NCBI RefSeq assembly: GCF_001514285.1
Contig: NZ_KQ949028.1
Coordinates: 469,172-533,171, forward strand
DNA: 64,000 nucleotides
Direction: 5' to 3'
Source of the DNA: Streptomyces sp. DSM 15324
Lineage (GTDB): Bacteria; Actinomycetota; Actinomycetes; Streptomycetales; Streptomycetaceae
Positions within the stretch are counted from its first letter, which is position 1, and every line of letters begins with the position of its first letter. Below the pieces are notes generated by a model. It made no database searches and was not told where the DNA came from. It was given only the letters and a program-made list of their open reading frames with translations. This document shows, piece by piece, positions 1-8,090 of this stretch. The position numbers were made by a program, and so were the translations under genes.

Positions 1-540
1 AAGTACGAGTTCGCCTCCTACCGGCAGGACAACCTCGGCTGGGAGGTGAAGAAGTCCAGCACGTGGAACTTCGACGGCAACTACAAGAACCTCGCCGGCC
101 TCACCGTCTCCGTCGGCTCCGGCACCAACCAGGAGAAGATCCTGCTGGAGTGGAAGAAGAAGCTCGAGGCCGAGGGCAAGAAGCTCACGATCAAGTACTA
201 CCCGGACCGCAACGGCCTCTACCTCGCCCTCAGCAGCGGCAAGATCGACGCCTACTTCGGGCCCAACCCCGGCATCGCCTACAACGTCTCCCAGACCGCC
301 GGAACCGCCAACGCCACCCGCAACGCGGGCACCTTCTCCGGCGCCGGTGAGACGCTCCAGGGCCTGATCGCCGCCACCGCCAAGAAGGACAGCGGCCTGG
401 CCAAGCCGCTCGCCGACGCCATCAACTACCTCATCGAGCACGGCCAGTACGCCAAGTGGCTGGCCGCGTACAACCTCTCCAACGAGGCCGTCACCAAGTC
501 GGAGATCAACCCGCCCGGCCTGCCGCTGGACAACTCCTGA
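1..540 (+). CDS. ABC transporter solute-binding protein, 3' part (partial at window start)
   Basis: The reading frame is open from base 1, so the gene begins upstream; 179 codons are visible. The sequence fits the C-terminal lobe of a type-2 periplasmic-binding fold of the polar amino acid/cystine family (SBP_bac_3): a stretch beginning LAGLTVSVGSGTNQE, then a run on ligand-dependent mimicry of opposite-lobe residues (GKIDAYFGPNPG) and a C-terminal helix (ADAINYLIEHGQYAKWLAAY) typical of the family. The protein would be exported and tethered outside the membrane and deliver ligand to a permease not seen here. Because the following genes are sulfur-linked monooxygenases behind a cysteine leader peptide, an organosulfur ligand such as cystine is a reasonable guess, but the ligand cannot be read from this fragment. 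Confidence 0.85.
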   Translation, partial: KYEFASYRQDNLGWEVKKSSTWNFDGNYKNLAGLTVSVGSGTNQEKILLEWKKKLEAEGKKLTIKYYPDRNGLYLALSSGKIDAYFGPNPGIAYNVSQTAGTANATRNAGTFSGAGETLQGLIAATAKKDSGLAKPLADAINYLIEHGQYAKWLAAYNLSNEAVTKSEINPPGLPLDNS

Positions 541-610
541 TACGCCGTCATGCGCTTTCTGTCGCAGGCGAGTTGAGTTAGCGACCCCACCAGGAAGGGA
601 CTCCGCCTCC

Positions 611-1360
611 GTGGCTTCCCCGATCGACCTCCGCGGAGGCGGAGCCCCCGCCGCCACCCCACCGCACCCCCTCGACAACGCCGTCTGGGCCGCCCTCACC
701 GGCCCGCACGCCCACCTCGCCGAACGCGTCGGCCGCGCCGCCCGCTACCCGGCCGACGTCTACGCCTTCGCCGCCCTCGCCGATCCCCGGGACCCGGTCG
801 CCTGGGCCGACCTGCACACCCTCGCGGGCGACGGCGCCACCGTATGGGTCAAGCCCGTGGCGGGCGTTCCCGACGGCTGGCGGATCACCGGCGGCGGTGA
901 GGGCGTCCAGCTCGTCTCCACCGAGGAGTTCCGCACCGAGCCCGCCCCCGAGGCCGTACGCCTCGGACCCGACGACGTGCCGGAGATCCTCGACCTCGTC
1001 GCCCGCACCCGGCCCGGCCCGTTCCTGCGGCGGACCGTCACCCTCGGCACCTACCTCGGCATCCGCGCGCAGGGCCGTCTCGTCGCCCTGGCCGGCGAAC
1101 GCCTCCGCCTCGACGGCTGGACCGAGATCAGCGCCGTCTGCACCGACCCCGCGTACCGCGGCCGGGGCCTGGCCACCCGGCTGGTCCGCGCGGTCGGCCA
1201 CGGCGCCCGGGCCCGCGGCGACATCCCCTTCCTGCACGCCGCCGCCGGCAACACCACGGCGATCCGCCTCTACGAGTCCCTCGGCTTCCGGCTCCGCCGG
1301 CGCTCCGCCGTCGTCTCGGTGCGCACCCCGGGAACACCCGGCGCGACGGGGGCGTTGTGA
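611..1360 (+). CDS. GNAT family N-acetyltransferase
   Basis: A 249-residue protein. The C-terminal half carries the GNAT acetyl-CoA binding signature (CTDPAYRGRGLATRLVRAV, about residues 178-196), followed by a typical beta5-alpha4 end (NTTAIRLYESLGFRLRRR). The N-terminal 110 residues are a less conserved extension, as in FR47-like acetyltransferases. The GTG start is preceded by AGGAAGGG about 10 bases upstream. It lies between a transporter-binding protein and a sulfur-type leader peptide on the same strand, so it may acetylate a small amine or thiol imported or made by this locus. The substrate is unknown. No truncation is seen. Confidence 0.88.
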   Translation: MASPIDLRGGGAPAATPPHPLDNAVWAALTGPHAHLAERVGRAARYPADVYAFAALADPRDPVAWADLHTLAGDGATVWVKPVAGVPDGWRITGGGEGVQLVSTEEFRTEPAPEAVRLGPDDVPEILDLVARTRPGPFLRRTVTLGTYLGIRAQGRLVALAGERLRLDGWTEISAVCTDPAYRGRGLATRLVRAVGHGARARGDIPFLHAAAGNTTAIRLYESLGFRLRRRSAVVSVRTPGTPGATGAL

Positions 1361-1416
1361 CACGTGACGAGGTGTGGACGGCGCCGCGGGGCGCCCGGAC
1401 GGGGGAGGTGCCGGCC

Positions 1417-1503
1417 GTGACGCTCATACGCCAGGCCGTGCGCCTCCACTCCCGGCCCCACATCGACCTCCAGCGCGTGGCCGGCGCGCTCTGTTGCTCC
1501 TGA
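1417..1503 (+). CDS. Putative cysteine-sensing leader peptide (28 aa, ends ...LCCS)
   Basis: A short open reading frame starts with GTG and is preceded by GGGGGAGGT six bases upstream. It encodes a 28-residue peptide, VTLIRQAVRLHSRPHIDLQ followed by RVAGALCCS and TGA. The pattern of basic residues, HIDLQRVA, and a terminal Cys pair matches the actinobacterial 'putative leader peptide' family found ahead of sulfur-assimilation and organosulfur monooxygenase genes. In mycobacteria, related Cys-rich uORFs mediate attenuation when cysteine is scarce (established for that group). The first flavin monooxygenase begins 69 bases after the stop. The sensing role here is inferred from family and position. 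The peptide probably has no function as a product; what matters is ribosome pausing at the Cys codons tgt-tgc. Confidence 0.82.
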   Translation: MTLIRQAVRLHSRPHIDLQRVAGALCCS

Positions 1504-1572
1504 CCGGTTCCCCCCGCCGCACCCTCGCCGGGGTGACGTGCGCCCCCGTACGGACCTCCAGGAAGGCACCCC

Positions 1573-2763
1573 GTGTCCTCGAACCCCGTCTCTCCCCTGC
1601 ACCTCGCCGTCGCCCTCGACGGCACCGGCTGGCACCCCGCCTCGTGGCGCGAGCCGGTCGCCCGTCCCCAGGAGCTGTTCACCGCCGGCTACTGGGCCGA
1701 CCTGGTCGCCGAGGCCGAGCGCGGCCTGCTCGACTTCGTCACCCTGGAGGACGGCCTCGGCCCCCAGTCCTCCCACACCCTCGACCCGGACGACCGCACC
1801 GACCAGGTGCGCGGCCGCCTCGACGCCGTGCTCGTCGCCTCCCGTGTCGCCCCGCTCACCCGGCACATAGGCCTGGTGCCGACGGCGGTGACCACCCACA
1901 CCGAGCCGTTCCACATCTCCAAGGCGATCGCCACCCTGGACTACGTCAGCACCGGCCGCGCCGGACTGCGCGTCCAGATCACCGCCCGGCCCGCCGACGC
2001 CGACCACTTCGGCCGCCGTACGATCCCCCGTATCGACGACTACCACGGACCGGTGGTGACGGAACTCTTCGACGAGGCCGCCGACTACGTCGAGGTGGTG
2101 CGCCGCCTCTGGGACAGCTGGGAGGACGACGCCGAGATCCGGGACGTGGCCACCGGCCGCTTCATCGACCGCCACAAGCTGCACTACATCGACTTCGAGG
2201 GCCGCCACTTCAGCGTCAAGGGCCCCTCGATCACCCCCCGCCCGCCGCAGGGCCAGCCCGTGGTGGCCGCGCTCGCCCACGCCACCGTCCCGTACCGGCT
2301 TCTCGCCCGCGCCGCGGACGTCGGCTTCGTCACCCCGCACGACACCGACCAGGCCCGCGCCGTCGTCGCCGAGATCCGCGCCGAGCAGCAGACCGCGGGC
2401 CGCGCCGCCGAACCCCTGCACGTCTTCGGCGAACTCGTCGTCCTCCTCGACGACGACCCCGCCGAGGCCGCCGCCCGCCGCGACCGCCTCGACACCCTCG
2501 CCGGCGAGGCGTACACCAGCGACGCCCGGATCTTCGCCGGCACCCCCGCCCAGCTCGCGGACCTCCTCCAGGAGCTGGCGGAGGCCGGGCTGACCGGATT
2601 CCGGCTGCGCCCCGCCGTCGTCGGCCACGACCTGCCCGCCATCACCCGCGGCCTGGTCCCCGAACTCCAGCGCCGCGGCGTCTTCCGCCGGGCCTACGAG
2701 GCCGACACCCTGCGCGGACTGCTCGGCCTGTCCCGCCCCGCCAACCGTTACGCCGCAGCCTGA
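1573..2763 (+). CDS. LLM class flavin-dependent oxidoreductase (sulfur-type monooxygenase)
   Basis: A 396-residue member of the bacterial luciferase-like monooxygenase family, expected to use reduced FMN and O2 to oxidise a small substrate in the cytoplasm. Visible family features are the N-terminal strand with acidic residues (LLDFVTLEDGL), the ISKAIATLDYVSTGRAGLRVQ segment that contacts flavin in this fold, and the GPSITPRPPQGQPVV stretch typical of the NtaA/SnaA/DmoA branch. The GTG start has AGGAAGGC just upstream. It is the first enzyme gene after the cysteine leader peptide and heads a run of four flavin monooxygenase genes, so desulfurisation of organosulfur compounds is the likely pathway. 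Exact substrate unknown. Confidence 0.88.
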   Translation: MSSNPVSPLHLAVALDGTGWHPASWREPVARPQELFTAGYWADLVAEAERGLLDFVTLEDGLGPQSSHTLDPDDRTDQVRGRLDAVLVASRVAPLTRHIGLVPTAVTTHTEPFHISKAIATLDYVSTGRAGLRVQITARPADADHFGRRTIPRIDDYHGPVVTELFDEAADYVEVVRRLWDSWEDDAEIRDVATGRFIDRHKLHYIDFEGRHFSVKGPSITPRPPQGQPVVAALAHATVPYRLLARAADVGFVTPHDTDQARAVVAEIRAEQQTAGRAAEPLHVFGELVVLLDDDPAEAAARRDRLDTLAGEAYTSDARIFAGTPAQLADLLQELAEAGLTGFRLRPAVVGHDLPAITRGLVPELQRRGVFRRAYEADTLRGLLGLSRPANRYAAA

Positions 2764-2785
2764 GCCGGACGGAGAGCCGACCACC

Positions 2786-4162
2786 ATGAGCAAGCCCCTG
2801 AAGCAGATCCATCTGGCCGCCCACTTCCCCGGCGTCAACAACACCACCGTGTGGAGCGACCCGAAGGCCGGCAGCCACATCGAGTTCAGCTCCTTCGCCC
2901 ACTTCGCGCGCACCGCCGAACGCGCCAAGTTCGACTTCCTCTTCCTCGCCGAGGGCCTGCGCCTGCGCGAACAGGGCGGCAGCATCTACGACCTGGACGT
3001 GGTCGGCCGCCCCGACACCTTCACCGTCCTCGCCGCGCTCGCCGCCGTCACCGACCGCCTCGGCCTGACCGGCACCATCAACTCCACCTTCAACGAGCCC
3101 TACGAGGTGGCCCGCCAGTTCGCCAGCCTCGACCATCTCTCCGCCGGCCGCGCCGCCTGGAACGTCGTCACCTCCTGGGACGCCTTCACCGGCGAGAACT
3201 TCCGGCGCGGCGGCTTCCTCCCGCAGGACGAGCGCTACTCCCGCGCCAAGGAGTTCCTGGCCACGGCCACCGAACTCTTCGACTCCTGGCAGGGCGACGA
3301 GATCGTCGCCGACCAGGCCACCGGTACCTTCCTGAGCGACGCCAAGGCCGGCTCCTTCGTCCACGAGGGCCACCACTTCGACATCCACGGCCGCTTCAAC
3401 GTCCCGCGCAGCCCCCAGGGCCGTCCGGTGATCTTCCAGGCCGGCGACTCCGACGAGGGCCGCGAGTTCGCCGCGTCGAGCGCCGACGCGATCTTCAGCC
3501 GGTACGCCCAGCTGGAGACCGGCCAGGCGTTCTACACCGACGTCAAGTCCCGCCTCGCCAAGTACGGCCGCCGCCCCGACCAGCTGCTGATCCTGCCGGC
3601 CGCCAGCTTCGTCCTCGGCGACACCGACGCCGAGGCCGAGGAGATCGCCAAGGACGTGCGCCGCCGCCAGGTCAGCGGCGCGACCGCCCTCAAGCACCTG
3701 GAGTTCGTCTGGAACCGGGACCTCTCCTCGTACGACCCCGAAGGCCCCCTCCCCGACGTCGACCCGGTGGTCGGCGAGGAGCACATCTCCCGGGGCCGCG
3801 CCCAGGTCCGCATGTACCGGGACCCGCTGGCCGTCGCCCGCGAGTGGCGCGAGCTCGCCGAGGCGAACAACTGGTCCATCCGCGACCTGGTGATCGAGAC
3901 CGGCAACCGGCAGAACTTCGTCGGGACGCCGCAGACCGTCGCCGACACCATCAACGACTACGTCCAGGCGGATGCCGGCGACGGTTTCATCCTCGTCCCG
4001 CACATCACCCCCACGGGCCTCGACGAGTTCGCCGACAAGGTCGTCCCGCTGCTCCAGGAGAAGGGCGTCTTCCGCACCGAGTACGAGGGCACCACCCTGC
4101 GCGACCACCTCGGCCTCGCCCACCCGGACGACGAGACGGCCGCCGACCGGGCCGCGTCGTGA
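2786..4162 (+). CDS. NtaA/DmoA family FMN-dependent monooxygenase
   Basis: A 458-residue protein that begins KPLKQIHLAAHFPGVNNTTVW and contains the NVVTSWD motif (near residue 126), both hallmarks of the nitrilotriacetate/dimethylsulfide monooxygenase branch of luciferase-like enzymes. Length is right for the branch. It would oxidise a small carbon-sulfur or carbon-nitrogen compound using FMNH2 from a separate reductase; no reductase gene is seen in the window. It follows the previous monooxygenase by 22 bases with a GGAGAG-type ribosome site and overlaps the next gene by four bases (GTGA), so translation is probably coupled. Confidence 0.9.
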   Translation: MSKPLKQIHLAAHFPGVNNTTVWSDPKAGSHIEFSSFAHFARTAERAKFDFLFLAEGLRLREQGGSIYDLDVVGRPDTFTVLAALAAVTDRLGLTGTINSTFNEPYEVARQFASLDHLSAGRAAWNVVTSWDAFTGENFRRGGFLPQDERYSRAKEFLATATELFDSWQGDEIVADQATGTFLSDAKAGSFVHEGHHFDIHGRFNVPRSPQGRPVIFQAGDSDEGREFAASSADAIFSRYAQLETGQAFYTDVKSRLAKYGRRPDQLLILPAASFVLGDTDAEAEEIAKDVRRRQVSGATALKHLEFVWNRDLSSYDPEGPLPDVDPVVGEEHISRGRAQVRMYRDPLAVAREWRELAEANNWSIRDLVIETGNRQNFVGTPQTVADTINDYVQADAGDGFILVPHITPTGLDEFADKVVPLLQEKGVFRTEYEGTTLRDHLGLAHPDDETAADRAAS

Positions 4163-5241
4163 GGTTCCTCGCCATCACGCTGATCGTGCACCGCCCGGAC
4201 CCGGTCACCGGCGTCCTGAAGTCCACCCAGGACCGCTTCCGGGAAGTGCTCGACAACGCCCTGCTCGCCGAGGAGCTCGGCTTCGACGGCTTCGGCGTGG
4301 GGGAGCGGCACGAGCGGCCGTTCCTCTCCTCCTCGCCGACCGTCGTCCTCGGCCACATCGCCGCCCTCACCAGACGCATCCGCCTGTTCACCGCCGTCAC
4401 CACCCTCAGCCTCCTCGACCCGGTCCGCGCCTACGAGGACTACGCCACCCTCGACCATCTTTCGGGCGGCCGGCTGGAGCTGATCATCGGCAAGGGCAAC
4501 GGCGCCGCCCAGCGGGAGCTGTTCCAGGTCACCCCCGAGGACCAGTGGGAGCGCAACGCCGAGAGCTACGAGGTGTTCCGGCGGATCTGGCGAAACGACA
4601 GGGTGACCGCGCACACCCGCTTCCGTCCGCCGCTGAAGGACGCCGAGGTGTGGCCGCGGCCGTACCAGCGGCCGGTCCGGGTCTGGCACGGCAGCGCCAC
4701 CAGCCGGGAGTCCGTCGACCTCGCCGCCCGCTACGGCGACCCGCTCTTCTCGGCGAACGTGACCCACCCCGTCGAGCCGTACGCCGAACTGATCCGCCAC
4801 TACCGGGAACGCTGGGAACACTACGGCCACGACCCGGCCGCCCTCGCCGTCGGCGCCGGGTCGGCCGGACTCCTCGTGACCCGCACCTCCCAGGAGGCGC
4901 TCGACGTGTACCGGCCGGTCTTCGAGGCGAACCTGGCCTTCCAGAGGCGGACCGGACTGCCGGTGGTCTTCGAGACACTGGAGGACTTCGTCGAGCGCAG
5001 CTCCGCCCTCATCGGCAGCCCACAGCAGATCATCGACAAGGTCCACCGCTACCACGAGCGGCTCGGCCACACCGTGCTGCATCTGCACGCGGACGCGGGC
5101 GGCCTCCCCGACGGCCGCCACCGCGACTCGCTGGAGCTCTTCCAGTCGCAGGTCGCTCCGGTGCTGCGCAAGGAGATACCCGACCCGCCGTTCACCTGGG
5201 GCCCGGTGCGCCCCGCCACCGAGGAGCCGGCCCATGCCTGA
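4159..5241 (+). CDS. LLM class flavin-dependent oxidoreductase
   Basis: A 360-residue luciferase-like protein (start VRFLAITLIVHRPDPVTG). The long open frame extends far upstream, but the start must be this GTG because upstream sequence is the antisense-like frame of the previous gene. The GTG overlaps the previous stop in a GTGA. Family motifs are GFGVGERHE near residue 45, LDHLSGGRLELIIGKGNG near residue 98, and an SPQQIIDKVHRYHERLGH segment late in the barrel. This fits flavin-dependent alkanal/alkanesulfonate-type monooxygenases. It is the third member of the probable sulfur operon. Specific substrate not inferable. Confidence 0.88.
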   Translation: MRFLAITLIVHRPDPVTGVLKSTQDRFREVLDNALLAEELGFDGFGVGERHERPFLSSSPTVVLGHIAALTRRIRLFTAVTTLSLLDPVRAYEDYATLDHLSGGRLELIIGKGNGAAQRELFQVTPEDQWERNAESYEVFRRIWRNDRVTAHTRFRPPLKDAEVWPRPYQRPVRVWHGSATSRESVDLAARYGDPLFSANVTHPVEPYAELIRHYRERWEHYGHDPAALAVGAGSAGLLVTRTSQEALDVYRPVFEANLAFQRRTGLPVVFETLEDFVERSSALIGSPQQIIDKVHRYHERLGHTVLHLHADAGGLPDGRHRDSLELFQSQVAPVLRKEIPDPPFTWGPVRPATEEPAHA

Positions 5242-6379
5242 GATCCCCCTCGGCGTCCTCGACCTCGTCCCGGTCTCCTCCGGATCGACGGCCGCGGACG
5301 CCCTGCGCAACTCCGTCGACCTGGCCCGGCACACCGAACGCCTCGGCTACGCCCGCTACTGGTTCGCCGAACACCACCTCAACCCGGGCGTCGCCGGTAC
5401 GTCCCCCGCGGTCGTCCTCGCCCTCACCGCCTCGGCCACCTCCACGATCCGGCTCGGCTCCGGAGCGGTGCAGCTCGGCCATCGCACGGCCCTCAGCACG
5501 GTGGAGGAGTTCGGCCTGCTCGACGCCCTGCACCCCGGCCGCTTCGACCTGGGCCTCGGCCGCTCGGGCGGCCGCCCGCAGGTCGAGCCCACACCCCCAC
5601 CGCCCACGGCCACCCCGGTCGTGGACGGCCGCGCCCCGGGCGGCCTGCTGATCCCGCCGCGCTTCTCCTTCGAAGGCATCCTCGGCTCACCCCGGTTCGC
5701 GCTCCAGCGCAAGCTGCTCCTCCTGCCGCACGCCGAGCCCCAGGACTACGCCGAGCAGATCGACGACATCCTCGCCCTGCTGGCCGGCACCTACCGCTCC
5801 CCGGAGGGCGTCGAGGCGCACGTCGTGCCCGGTGAGGGCGCCGAGCTGGAGCTGTGGATCCTCGGCAGCAGCGGCGGGCAGAGCGCCGAGGCGGCGGGCG
5901 CCCGCGGTCTGCGTTTCGCGGCGAACTACCACGTCAGCCCGGCCACCGTACTGGAGGCGGTGGACGCCTACCGGGCCCGCTTCAAGCCCTCCGACACCCT
6001 CGCCGCGCCCTACGTCAGCGTCTCCGCCGACGTCGTGGTCGCCGAGGACGACACGAGAGCCCACGAGCTCGCCGCCGGCTACGGGCCCTGGGTGCGCAGC
6101 ATCCGCACCGCCGAGGGCGCCATCCCCTACCCGACCCCCGAGGAGGCCCGCGCCCACCCCTGGACCGAGGAGGACCGCGCGCTCGTGCAGGACCGCCTGG
6201 ACACCCGGTTCGTCGGCAGCGCGGCCGCGGTCGCCGACCGGCTGGAACAACTCAGGGAGGCCACCGGCGCCGACGAACTCCTCGTCACCACGATCACCCA
6301 CGGCCACGCCGACCGGGTCCGCTCCTACACCCTCCTCGCCGAGGAGTGGCGCAGACGCGGTCACGCCCCGGCGGCGTAG
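5234..6379 (+). CDS. MsnO8-like LLM class oxidoreductase
   Basis: A 381-residue luciferase-like protein beginning PEIPLGVLDLVPVSSGST and carrying YWFAEHHLNPGVAGTSPAV, a pattern of the MsnO8-like subfamily. GRFDLGLGRSGG is the flavin phosphate loop region. The central insertion around residues 115-150 is Pro-rich. The gene starts inside the previous one (eight-base overlap), so it is the last member of a four-gene co-translated set. It probably acts on an organosulfur compound or an aldehyde released by its partners; this is inferred from context. Confidence 0.87.
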   Translation: MPEIPLGVLDLVPVSSGSTAADALRNSVDLARHTERLGYARYWFAEHHLNPGVAGTSPAVVLALTASATSTIRLGSGAVQLGHRTALSTVEEFGLLDALHPGRFDLGLGRSGGRPQVEPTPPPPTATPVVDGRAPGGLLIPPRFSFEGILGSPRFALQRKLLLLPHAEPQDYAEQIDDILALLAGTYRSPEGVEAHVVPGEGAELELWILGSSGGQSAEAAGARGLRFAANYHVSPATVLEAVDAYRARFKPSDTLAAPYVSVSADVVVAEDDTRAHELAAGYGPWVRSIRTAEGAIPYPTPEEARAHPWTEEDRALVQDRLDTRFVGSAAAVADRLEQLREATGADELLVTTITHGHADRVRSYTLLAEEWRRRGHAPAA

Positions 6380-6407
6380 GGCGGCCGGGGCGGGGACGGC
6401 ACGCGCC

Positions 6408-7901
6408 TCACGCCGCCGGGTCGTGCGGACGTCTCGGTGTACGGCGGTTCGCCGGAGCGGCGGTCACGGGCTCGGGCGCGACCGCCGGAGACGGCCCTCC
6501 GGCCTCGGCGGGCTCCCGCCGCAGCACCGCGCTCAGCACCAGCCCCGCCCCCAGCAGCCCCGCGCACACCAAAGACGCCACCGCGAACGCCGTCCTCGGC
6601 GCCCCCTCCGCCCCCGTCGACCCCCGCAGATAGATCCCTGAGACCGCGCTCAGGCACACCGCCGCGGCGATGCGCTGGGCCATCTGCAGGATGCCGCCCG
6701 CCACCCCCGCCGCCTCGGCGGGCGCGTGCTGGAGCACCCGGGCCTGGTTGGGGGAGACGGCCAGACCGCCCGCGACCCCCGAGCCCAGCTGGACCACCGC
6801 CAGCGCCACGGGCAGCGCGGCGTCGGGCAGCCGCGTCGCCGCCAGCGCGCCGCCCAGCAGCGCGACGATCCCCAGGGCCAGTCCGGCGGTGACCGTGTGC
6901 GTGCCGATCCGGCGCACCACCCGCCAGGCCACCGCCGACGACACCCCCATGGCGACGGCCGACGGCAGGGTCACCGCCGCCGTGGTGAGCGCCGACAGGC
7001 CGAGCCCGCTCTGCAGGAACAGCGTCAGCACCAGGCCCGCCGCCATCGACGAACCGAACTGCGCCATGGCGACCACCGTGCCGAGCGCGTACGGCGCAGA
7101 CCGCACCAGCGACGGGTGCACCAGCGGCACCCGGCCCCGCCGTACCCGCCACCACTGCCCCAGCACCAGAGCGCCCGCCGCCGCGAGCGCGGCCGCCGTC
7201 CAGAGCACGACGGCCGGGCCGCCGCCGGGCGTCCTGATGAACGGCAGCATCAGCGACAGCGTCAGCGCGGCGACGCACACCAGTCCCCACAGGTCCGGGC
7301 GGCCGGGCGCGGCGAGGCGCCGGGGCGGGGGCAGCCGGCGGGCCGCCAGCCACCAGGTGAGCATCCCGCACGGCGTGCTCAGCAGCAGGCACAGCCGCCA
7401 GCCCGGGTCCGGACCGCACAGCGCGACCAGGGCACCGCCGAGCGCCGGACCGAGCGCCGCAGCCACCCCGCCGGTGACGGCGTACAGACCGAGGGCGCGC
7501 GCCCGGTCCACCCCCCGGAAGACGTCCTGGAGGGTGCCGATCACCTGGGAGTTCACCAGACCCGCACCCGCGCCCTGCGCCAGCCGGGCCACCACCACCG
7601 TGCCGGGCCGCGTCCCGGTGGCCGCGATCACACCGCACACGACGAACGCGGCGAGGCCGAGCAGGAACAGGTGTCTGCGGCCGCGCGCATCCCCGAGACT
7701 GCCGCCGGGCACCAGGGCGATCCCGAAGGCGAGCGAGTAGCCGGAGACGATCCACTGCACGTCCGTGGCACCGGCGGACAGCGACTGACGCAGCGCCGGC
7801 ACGGCGATGTTGAGGACCGACTGGTCCAGCAGGGTGGTCGCCCCGGCTGCCAGACAGACCGTCAGCACCCGCCGGGCCGCGCGATCCTCTCCCGGGAGCA
7901 T
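6408..7901 (-). CDS. MFS transporter, DHA2-type drug/proton antiporter
   Basis: An integral membrane protein of 497 residues with repeated hydrophobic segments along its whole length, consistent with 12-14 transmembrane helices. The N-terminal motif LDQSVLNIAVPALRQSL is the DHA2 (EmrB/QacA) signature, where the acidic residue in helix 1 is part of proton coupling. The loop with GDARGRRHLFLLG is MFS motif A. I chose the internal ATG (MLPGED) because the 27 upstream residues are hydrophilic and unlike the family. It probably exports a drug-like compound. Convergent to the monooxygenase operon and independent of it. Confidence 0.9.
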   Translation of the reverse strand: MLPGEDRAARRVLTVCLAAGATTLLDQSVLNIAVPALRQSLSAGATDVQWIVSGYSLAFGIALVPGGSLGDARGRRHLFLLGLAAFVVCGVIAATGTRPGTVVVARLAQGAGAGLVNSQVIGTLQDVFRGVDRARALGLYAVTGGVAAALGPALGGALVALCGPDPGWRLCLLLSTPCGMLTWWLAARRLPPPRRLAAPGRPDLWGLVCVAALTLSLMLPFIRTPGGGPAVVLWTAAALAAAGALVLGQWWRVRRGRVPLVHPSLVRSAPYALGTVVAMAQFGSSMAAGLVLTLFLQSGLGLSALTTAAVTLPSAVAMGVSSAVAWRVVRRIGTHTVTAGLALGIVALLGGALAATRLPDAALPVALAVVQLGSGVAGGLAVSPNQARVLQHAPAEAAGVAGGILQMAQRIAAAVCLSAVSGIYLRGSTGAEGAPRTAFAVASLVCAGLLGAGLVLSAVLRREPAEAGGPSPAVAPEPVTAAPANRRTPRRPHDPAA

Positions 7902-8001
7902 GCCGTCATGATCACACCGTGCGGGACCCGCCGTCCCGCCGCCCGTCCGGCTGTTCGCACGACCGCAACACGCCGTTCGCACCGGGCCCGTACGCCGGTG
8001 C

Positions 8002-8045
8002 GGCCGGGGCTCGTCTCCCTCCCCCGAAGGCGACGAGCCCCGGCC
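8002..8045 (-). terminator. Hairpin terminator downstream of the metalloprotease gene
   Basis: A perfect 14-bp inverted repeat (GGCCGGGGCTCGTC at 8002-8015 and its complement at 8032-8045) with a 16-base loop. It lies 46 bases past the stop of the minus-strand metalloprotease gene. It lacks a long T run, as is common for terminators in this GC range. Confidence 0.6.
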
Positions 8046-8090
8046 CTTCCCCCGGCGCCGGACAGTGGTCCGTACGCGGTCCCGTGCCGC

